DNA from: Elusimicrobiota bacterium
GTDB taxonomy: Bacteria; Elusimicrobiota; Elusimicrobia; UBA1565; UBA9628
Reading direction: 5' to 3'
DNA length: 21,244 nt
Assembly: GCA_028869495.1 (NCBI GenBank)
Contig: JAGWRY010000371.1
Coordinates: 1 to 21,244, forward strand
The notes below the pieces were generated by a model. The model was not told the origin of the DNA and did not search any database. It saw only the letters and a program-made list of their open reading frames with translations. A program made the position numbers and the translations under genes. This document shows positions 13,853 to 18,820 of this stretch, one piece after another (the stretch's first letter is position 1; every line of letters begins with the position of its first letter).

Positions 13853-15472
13853 ATGACCGCCCCCGAGACCGACGTCCCGGCGCTCCGCTCCAACCTGGAC
13901 CGCGACTCCGCGGAGTCGCGCGCGAACGCCGAGCACCACCGGGCGCTCCTCGCCGACCTGGAGGCGCGCCTGGCGCGCGTGCGCGAGGGCGGGCCGGCCA
14001 AGGCGGTCGAGCTGCACCGCTCGCGGGGCAAGCTGACCGCGCGCGAGCGCGTCGAGCGCCTGATCGACCCCGGCTCGGAGTTCCTGGAGCTGTCGGCCCT
14101 GGCCGCGCTCGGCATGTACGGCGACGAGGTGCCCGCGGCCGGCCTGATCACGGGGCTGGGCGTCGTCGCGGGGCGGCTGTGCGTGATCGCCGCCAACGAC
14201 GCGACGGTCAAGGGCGGCACCTACTACGCGGAGACGATCAAGAAGCACCTGCGCGCGCAGGAGATCGCGCTCGAGAACCGCCTCCCCTGCGTCTATCTCG
14301 TGGACTCGGGCGGGGTGTTCCTCCCCAAGCAGAGCGAGGTGTTCCCGGACAAGGAGCACTTCGGGCGCATCTTCTACAACCAGGCGGTGATGTCGTCGCT
14401 CGGGATCCCGCAGATCGCGGTCGTGATGGGGATGTGCACGGCCGGCGGCGCCTACGTGCCGGCGATGGCCGACGAGTGCGTGATCGTGCGCGAGCAGGGC
14501 ACGATCTACCTGGGCGGGCCTCCGCTGGTCAAGGCCGCGACCGGAGAGGAATCGAGCGCCGAGGAGCTCGGCGGCGGCGAGATGCACAGCCGGACCTCGG
14601 GCGTCGTCGACCACCTGGCCGAGAACGACGAGGACGCGCTGAGGATCTGCCGCGCGATCGTCGCCAGCCTCAACGCGCCGAAGTTCGAGCCCGGCGAAGG
14701 CGAGGAGCCGCTCTATCCGGCCGACGACCTCTACTCGGTCGTCCACCGCGACCTGCGCCGCCCCTGCGACCCGCGCGAGGTGATCGCGCGCCTCGTCGAC
14801 GGCTCGCGCTTCCACGAGTTCAAGGCCCTGTACGGCCCGACGCTCGTCTGCGGCTTCGCGCGCCTGCGCGGCCGCGAGATCGGCATCCTCGCCAACCGGG
14901 GCATCCTGTTCCCGGAGTCGTCCTTGAAGGGCGCGCACTTCGTCGAGCTCTGCGACCAGCGCGGCATCCCCCTGCTGTTCCTGCAGAACATCACCGGCTT
15001 CATGGTCGGCAAGGATTTCGAGCAGGCCGGCATCATCAAGCACGGCGCCAAGCTCGTCCAGGCCGTCTCGACCGCGCGCGTGCCGAAGGTGACGGTCATC
15101 GTCGGCTCCTCGAACGGCGCCGGCAACTACGCGATGTGCGGCCGCGCCTACGGCGCGCGCTTCCTATTCACCTGGCCCAACGCGCGGATCTCGGTGATGG
15201 GCGCCGAGCAGGCGGCGACCGTGCTGACGATCATCAAGCGCGAGCAGCTCAAGCGCCGCGGCCAGGAGCTCTCCGACGAGGAGGCCGAGAAGATCGCCGC
15301 GCCGATCCGCGCGCAGTACGAGGAGGAGGGGCAGCCGTACTACGGCACCGCGCGCCTGTGGGACGACGGGATCCTCGAGCCCGCGCGCACGCGCGAGGCG
15401 CTGGCCTTCGCCTTCGCGGCCGCCGCGCACGCGCCGACGGCGCCCGTGCGCCGGCCCGTGTTCCGGATGTGA
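13853..15472 (+). CDS. mccB: Methylcrotonoyl-CoA carboxylase, carboxyltransferase (beta) subunit
   Basis: 539 aa from ATG 13853. It transfers the carboxyl group from biotin to 3-methylcrotonoyl-CoA in leucine degradation, giving 3-methylglutaconyl-CoA. The two crotonase-like halves are clear: CTAGGAYVPAM at 195-205 followed by GTIYLGGPPLVKAATGEE, and NITGFMVGKDFEQAG at 379-393 followed by an oxyanion-type SNGAGNYAMCGRAYG (about 419-433) and WPNARISVMGAEQAATVL. These segments fit the methylcrotonoyl- rather than the propionyl-CoA branch of carboxyltransferases. The two following genes encode the next two pathway steps, which supports the substrate. The biotin carboxylase/biotin-carrier alpha subunit is not in the window. 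The stop overlaps the next ATG (TGATG type, 15470-15474). A geranyl-CoA substrate cannot be excluded. Confidence 0.92.
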   Translation: MTAPETDVPALRSNLDRDSAESRANAEHHRALLADLEARLARVREGGPAKAVELHRSRGKLTARERVERLIDPGSEFLELSALAALGMYGDEVPAAGLITGLGVVAGRLCVIAANDATVKGGTYYAETIKKHLRAQEIALENRLPCVYLVDSGGVFLPKQSEVFPDKEHFGRIFYNQAVMSSLGIPQIAVVMGMCTAGGAYVPAMADECVIVREQGTIYLGGPPLVKAATGEESSAEELGGGEMHSRTSGVVDHLAENDEDALRICRAIVASLNAPKFEPGEGEEPLYPADDLYSVVHRDLRRPCDPREVIARLVDGSRFHEFKALYGPTLVCGFARLRGREIGILANRGILFPESSLKGAHFVELCDQRGIPLLFLQNITGFMVGKDFEQAGIIKHGAKLVQAVSTARVPKVTVIVGSSNGAGNYAMCGRAYGARFLFTWPNARISVMGAEQAATVLTIIKREQLKRRGQELSDEEAEKIAAPIRAQYEEEGQPYYGTARLWDDGILEPARTREALAFAFAAAAHAPTAPVRRPVFRM

Positions 15473-16257
15473 TGGGCTTCGAGCACCTGCGCGTCGAGCC
15501 GGGCCCGGTCGCGCGCGTGACGCTGGCGCGAGCGCAGGCGCGCAACGCGATGAGCGCGCAGACCCTGGGCGAGCTCGAGCGCGCGTTCCGCGACCTCGCG
15601 AAGGACCCCGCCCTGCGCGCGGTGCTGGTGACCGGCGAGGGCAAGGACTTCTGCGCGGGCGCCGACATCGAGTGGATGCGCGCGGGCGGCCGCCTGCCGC
15701 CCGAGGAAGGCCGGGCGGACGCGCGCCGCTTCGCCGACATGCTCTTCGCGGTCGACGAGTGCCCGGCGCCCGTGATCGTCGCCGCGCACGGCGCGGTGTT
15801 CGGCGGCGGGCTGGGCCTGCTGGCCGCCGGCGACGTCGCCCTCCTGGCCGAGGGCGCCAAGCTCTGCTTCTCCGAGGTGCGGCTCGGCATCATGCCGGCC
15901 GTGATCTCGTCCTGGGTCCTGCCCAAGATCGGCGTCGCCAACGCGCGGCGCTATTATCTGACCGCCGAGGTCTTCGGCGCGGACGAGGCCGTCCGCATGG
16001 GCCTGGCCCACGAGAAGGTCCCGGCCGCGGAGCTGTCCGCGCGCGCCGAGGCCGTGATCGCCGCGATCCTCAAGAACGGCCCGCAGGCCGTGCGCGCGGC
16101 CAAGGCGATGATCCCCAAGATCGCGCGCGCGGAGCTTTCCGAGCGCGTGGACCTGACCGTCGAGACCTTGGTGCGCCTGCGCTCGAGCCCCGAGGGCCAG
16201 GAGGGCCTGTCGGCCTTCCTCGAGAAGCGCCCGGCCGCCTGGATCCCCAAGCCGTGA
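15472..16257 (+). CDS. liuC: Methylglutaconyl-CoA hydratase (crotonase family)
   Basis: 261 aa from ATG 15472, overlapping the carboxylase stop. It hydrates 3-methylglutaconyl-CoA to HMG-CoA. Crotonase features: an N-terminal NAMS segment (25-28), first oxyanion-hole region CAGADIEWM (61-69), second GAVFGGGLGLLAAGD (107-121), and FSEVRLGIMPAVISSWVLP with the likely catalytic E135. The SEV-LG-PAVIS pattern is characteristic of the AUH/LiuC branch and not of short-chain enoyl-CoA hydratases of fatty-acid oxidation. Length is typical. Its stop overlaps the GTG start of the HMG-CoA lyase gene, so the three enzymes are translated in step. Confidence 0.88.
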   Translation: MGFEHLRVEPGPVARVTLARAQARNAMSAQTLGELERAFRDLAKDPALRAVLVTGEGKDFCAGADIEWMRAGGRLPPEEGRADARRFADMLFAVDECPAPVIVAAHGAVFGGGLGLLAAGDVALLAEGAKLCFSEVRLGIMPAVISSWVLPKIGVANARRYYLTAEVFGADEAVRMGLAHEKVPAAELSARAEAVIAAILKNGPQAVRAAKAMIPKIARAELSERVDLTVETLVRLRSSPEGQEGLSAFLEKRPAAWIPKP

Positions 16258-17147
16258 GCCGGCCGGCCCTGCGCCTGGTCGAGGTCGGCCCGCGCGACGG
16301 CCTGCAGACCGCCGGCGCGGCCGCGCCGACGGACGCGAAGGTCGCCTTCGTCGACGCCCTGTCGCGCGCGGGCCTCAAAGAGATCGAAGCCGGGGCCTTC
16401 GTCAGCCCCAAGGCCGTCCCGGAGATGGCCGACTCGGCCGAGGTCTTCGCGCGCATCGCGCGCCGGCCCGGCGTGATCTACTCCGCCCTGGTGCCCAACG
16501 AAAAGGGCTTGGAGATGGCCTTGGCGTCGAAGGCCGGGAAGATTTCGGTGTTCACGGCGGCGTCGGAGACGTTCAACAAGAAGAACATCAACGCGACGAT
16601 CGCGGAGTCGATCGCGCGCTTCGCGCCCGTCGTTCCGGCGGCCCAGAAGAAGGGGCTGCCGGTGCGGGCCTACGTCTCGACGGCGTTTTTCTGCCCGTAC
16701 GAGGGCAGGATCAAGCCCGAGTCGGTCGTCGACGTCGTGCGCCGACTCGATGAATTATCAGTCGATGAATTGTCGATCGGCGACACGATCGGCCGGGCTT
16801 CGCCGGACGACGTGCGGCGCCTGCTCGACGTCCTTTTGAAGGCCGTCCCGGCGCCGCGGATCTTCCTGCACTTCCACGACACGTACGGGATGGCCGTCGC
16901 CAACGCGTTGGCGGCCTGGAGCGAATACGGGATCTCCGGTTACGACGCGTCCACCGGCGGGGTCGGCGGCTGTCCGTACGCGCCCGGCGCCTCGGGCAAC
17001 GTCGCGACGGAAGATCTGGTCTTCGCTTTCGAGGCCTCGGGGGGGAAGACCGGCGTCGACGTCAAGGCCCTGCAGGCCGCCGCGTCCGGGCTTTCCGCCG
17101 CGCTGGGTCGCCCTCTGCCGTCCAGATTGAGTAGAATACGCCTGTAG
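16254..17147 (+). CDS. mvaB: Hydroxymethylglutaryl-CoA lyase
   Basis: 297 aa from GTG 16254, overlapping the previous stop (GTGA). It cleaves HMG-CoA to acetoacetate and acetyl-CoA, the last step of leucine degradation. The N-terminal VEVGPRDGLQ (9-18) provides metal ligand D15 and R14; HFHDTYG gives H206, H208 and D209; the signature loop GGVGGCPYAPGASGNVATED (235-254) holds catalytic C240 and metal-binding N249. All key residues are present, so the enzyme should be active. It is the third gene of a tight operon and ends 15 bases before tRNA-Arg. The C-terminus (RLSRIRL) is short but within family range. Confidence 0.95.
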   Translation: MSRPALRLVEVGPRDGLQTAGAAAPTDAKVAFVDALSRAGLKEIEAGAFVSPKAVPEMADSAEVFARIARRPGVIYSALVPNEKGLEMALASKAGKISVFTAASETFNKKNINATIAESIARFAPVVPAAQKKGLPVRAYVSTAFFCPYEGRIKPESVVDVVRRLDELSVDELSIGDTIGRASPDDVRRLLDVLLKAVPAPRIFLHFHDTYGMAVANALAAWSEYGISGYDASTGGVGGCPYAPGASGNVATEDLVFAFEASGGKTGVDVKALQAAASGLSAALGRPLPSRLSRIRL

Positions 17148-17162
17148 TTCCCGCCATTCCAC

Positions 17163-17234
17163 GCGCCCGTAGTGAAATGGATATCACGACAGCCTCCGAA
17201 GCTGTAAGTGCAGGTTCGATTCCTGCCGGGCGCA
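17163..17234 (+). tRNA. tRNA-Arg (anticodon CCG)
   Basis: 72 nt class I tRNA. Acceptor strands GCGCCCG (17163-17169) and CGGGCGC (17227-17233) pair fully; discriminator A17234; no encoded CCA. The anticodon stem ACAGC/GCTGT encloses CTCCGAA, giving CCG at 17196-17198, which reads CGG. The T-arm GCAGG/CCTGC encloses TTCGATT. A weak -10-like TAGAAT sits at 17132-17137 inside the end of mvaB, without a clear -35, so it may also be co-transcribed with the operon. A T5 run follows at 17237-17241. The last 14 bases are repeated 24 bases downstream. Confidence 0.95.
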
Positions 17235-17258
17235 AGTTTTTCAATCCTGCCGGGCGCA
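17221..17258 (+). repeat. Direct repeat of the tRNA-Arg 3' end
   Basis: TCCTGCCGGGCGCA occurs at 17221-17234 (the end of tRNA-Arg) and again at 17245-17258. Such 3'-end duplications next to a tRNA are typical traces of site-specific integration. Here only ten bases lie between the copies, so it would be an empty or collapsed site. Confidence 0.75.
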
Positions 17259-17276
17259 CCGCTTTTCCGACGTCCT

Positions 17277-17295
17277 GACCGCGCGGCGCGCGGTC
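17277..17295. terminator. GC hairpin between tRNA-Arg and response regulator (possible terminator)
   Basis: An 8-bp perfect stem (17277-17284 with 17288-17295) and 3-base loop lie between convergent genes. There is no T-run on either strand, so terminator function is uncertain. Confidence 0.35.
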
Positions 17296-17302
17296 CGCTC
17301 CT

Positions 17303-17686
17303 CTAGGCCGGGTGGCCGAGGAGCTCCTTGATCTTGGCGCGGAAGGCGTCCATGTCCATCGGCTTCGGGAAGAAGGCGTTGGCGCCGACGCGCAGGCAGT
17401 GCAGGGCCTCGACCGTGGACTGGCGGGCCGTGCAGACGACGATCGGGATGTGCTTGAGGTCCGGGTGCTGGCGCACCGCGGCGATGAAGTCGAGCCCCGA
17501 CATGCGCGGCATCGCGAGGTCGGCGACGATCAGCTGGGGGCGGCCGCTGGCCGCGCTGGCCAGGCCGACCTTCGCGTCCTCGGCCTCCAGGACCTCGTAG
17601 CCGTCCTTGGCCTCGAAGTAGGTCTTCAGGAGCTGGCGGAGGTCGGGGTCGTCGTCGACGACGAGAAGGCGCGTGCGCGAGGTCAT
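17303..17686 (-). CDS. Single-domain response regulator (CheY-like receiver)
   Basis: 127 aa from ATG 17686 (minus); a TTG four codons upstream is also in frame but the ATG is the more natural start. The whole protein is one receiver domain: acidic cluster D11-D12-D13 in VVDDDPD, phosphoacceptor D56 in IVADLAMP, T86 in VVCTA, and K108 in FPKPMD. There is no output domain, so it probably signals by protein contact, as CheY- or DivK-type regulators do. No histidine kinase is adjacent; it appears to be an orphan. The promoter at 17717-17744 would give a leader of about 25-30 bases. All phosphorylation-site residues are intact. Confidence 0.92.
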   Translation of the reverse strand: MTSRTRLLVVDDDPDLRQLLKTYFEAKDGYEVLEAEDAKVGLASAASGRPQLIVADLAMPRMSGLDFIAAVRQHPDLKHIPIVVCTARQSTVEALHCLRVGANAFFPKPMDMDAFRAKIKELLGHPA

Positions 17687-17716
17687 GGAGATTACCAATA
17701 GTCCGAAGTGACGATA

Positions 17717-17744
17717 ATTATGTCATATCGGCGCGCGAAATCAA
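17717..17744 (-). promoter_or_regulatory. Sigma-70 promoter of the response regulator gene
   Basis: On the minus strand: TTGATT (17739-17744), a 16-base spacer, CATAAT (17717-17722). The -10 box lies 30 bases before ATG 17686. It uses the same CATAAT box as the tRNA-Tyr promoter. Confidence 0.6.
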
Positions 17745-17853
17745 GGCCCGGGCGCGTGACTTCGGTTCCGCCCCCGCGCGGCGGCCTTCGAGGGAAGCTG
17801 TTACGGGACGGAAAAAAGACGGTGTTTTCCGGTAAAAAGACGGTTGCGCCCAC

Positions 17854-17882
17854 TTGCGCGCGGGGGGCTTCGGACCTATACT
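17854..17882 (+). promoter_or_regulatory. Sigma-70 promoter directly upstream of the ATG at 17889
   Basis: TTGCGC (17854-17859), a 17-base spacer, TATACT (17877-17882, five of six consensus bases). The -10 box ends six bases before ATG 17889, so transcription should start at or within a base or two of the start codon. Confidence 0.7.
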
Positions 17883-17888
17883 CGAGGC

Positions 17889-18524
17889 ATGACGCGCAAG
17901 GTCAAGACGGCGGCGGAGTGGCTCTCCGAGGCGATCGAGACGGCGTGCGGCTGGGCGCTCGGCGCGACGCTGATCTACGCCCTGCTCTTCACGAACCTGA
18001 GCGGCAACGGGCGGCTCTGGGACGCGATGAAGGGCTACCTGCAGGACCAGGAGGCGCAGGCGACCGCGCCCCGGCGCGTCGTGACCACGATCGCGCGCGT
18101 GGTGCCGCCGGCGACCGGCGACGAGCTGGCGCGCGAGCAGGACCGCATGCTCTTCGTGCCCGAGGCGCCGAACAAGCCGGTCGTGGTCGCGGCGCTCGCC
18201 GCGCATCAGCCGCGCCCGTCGGCCGCGCTGACCGACGCTCCGGCCGACAAGGGCGCGTCGGCGGGCTCGAACTGGGAGGTCCACCTGAAGGGGAGCCTGC
18301 CCGCCTTCTCGATCTACGGCGACGGCGAGCAGCGCAGCTCCGCCGTCGCGCGCGTCGGGAGCTATTCGGCGCCGGCGGCGGCCGAGGCGGTCGCGGCGCC
18401 GACGCCGTCCGTCGCGGGCTCGGCCTACCGGTCCGGCTTCGCGGCGGCCGCGCGCCCCGGGATCGGCGACCACGTCTCGAACGTCTCGGGCGGGATCTCC
18501 GACGGCGTGCGCAACTTCAAGTAG
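17889..18524 (+). CDS. Membrane-anchored Ala/Pro/Ser-rich hypothetical protein
   Basis: 211 aa from ATG 17889, chosen because a good -10 box ends six bases upstream; a longer start would lie within or before the promoter. An N-terminal amphipathic part (TAAEWLSEAIETACG) leads into one hydrophobic segment at about 22-37 (WALGATLIYALLFTNL). The rest is hydrophilic and low-complexity, rich in A, P, S and G, with a WEVHLKGSLPAFSIYGDGEQ segment near the middle and a GISDGVRNFK end. It looks like a single-pass protein with a flexible periplasmic or extracellular part. No family is recognised. It is convergent with the small gene downstream of alaS. Confidence 0.65.
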   Translation: MTRKVKTAAEWLSEAIETACGWALGATLIYALLFTNLSGNGRLWDAMKGYLQDQEAQATAPRRVVTTIARVVPPATGDELAREQDRMLFVPEAPNKPVVVAALAAHQPRPSAALTDAPADKGASAGSNWEVHLKGSLPAFSIYGDGEQRSSAVARVGSYSAPAAAEAVAAPTPSVAGSAYRSGFAAAARPGIGDHVSNVSGGISDGVRNFK

Positions 18525-18541
18525 GCGCCCGGACGGGCGCC
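18524..18541. terminator. Hairpin between convergent genes (possible bidirectional terminator)
   Basis: GGCGCCC (18524-18530), loop GGAC, GGGCGCC (18535-18541). It fills the whole gap between the two convergent stop codons, and shares one base with the upstream stop. No T-run is present on either strand, so efficiency as an intrinsic terminator is doubtful. Confidence 0.45.
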
Positions 18542-18542
18542 G

Positions 18543-18803
18543 CTACTTCGCGGGCGGGACGAAGGGGACCGCGAAGTCCTTGCCGGTCAGCGCGACCTTG
18601 ACGACGCGCGCCGCGGGCAGGCGCAGGCGCTCGTCGGAGTTCTTGCGCATCACCTCGACGTAGGGCTCGCCGCTCATCGGCGCGAGCTCGCGGTTGAACA
18701 GGAAGCCTTCGAGCGCGCTCCCGTCGTCGAGGGTCAGCGTCACGTGGCCGCGGTAGTCGTAGGCGGCCTCGATCTGGGCGGCGACGTCTTGGGCGAGGGT
18801 CAT
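18543..18803 (-). CDS. Small hypothetical protein downstream of alaS
   Basis: 86 aa from ATG 18803 (minus), 17 bases after the alaS stop, with a GGAG site a few bases upstream, so it is likely in the alaS operon. The sequence is soluble. An N-terminal helix (TLAQDVAAQIEAAYDY) is followed by strands RGHVTLTLDDGSALEGFLFN and YVEVMRKNSDERLRLPAARVVKVALTG. This resembles a small barrel of SH3 or Sm-like type, a suggestion only. No catalytic motif is visible. The family is not recognised. Confidence 0.7.
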   Translation of the reverse strand: MTLAQDVAAQIEAAYDYRGHVTLTLDDGSALEGFLFNRELAPMSGEPYVEVMRKNSDERLRLPAARVVKVALTGKDFAVPFVPPAK

Positions 18804-18820
18804 CGGGGTCTCCGTGCGGG

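Noticed and set aside
13477..15471. Plus-strand frame running into the hydratase gene
   Set aside because: It is out of frame with the well-conserved carboxyltransferase and is low-complexity; the real hydratase start is ATG 15472.
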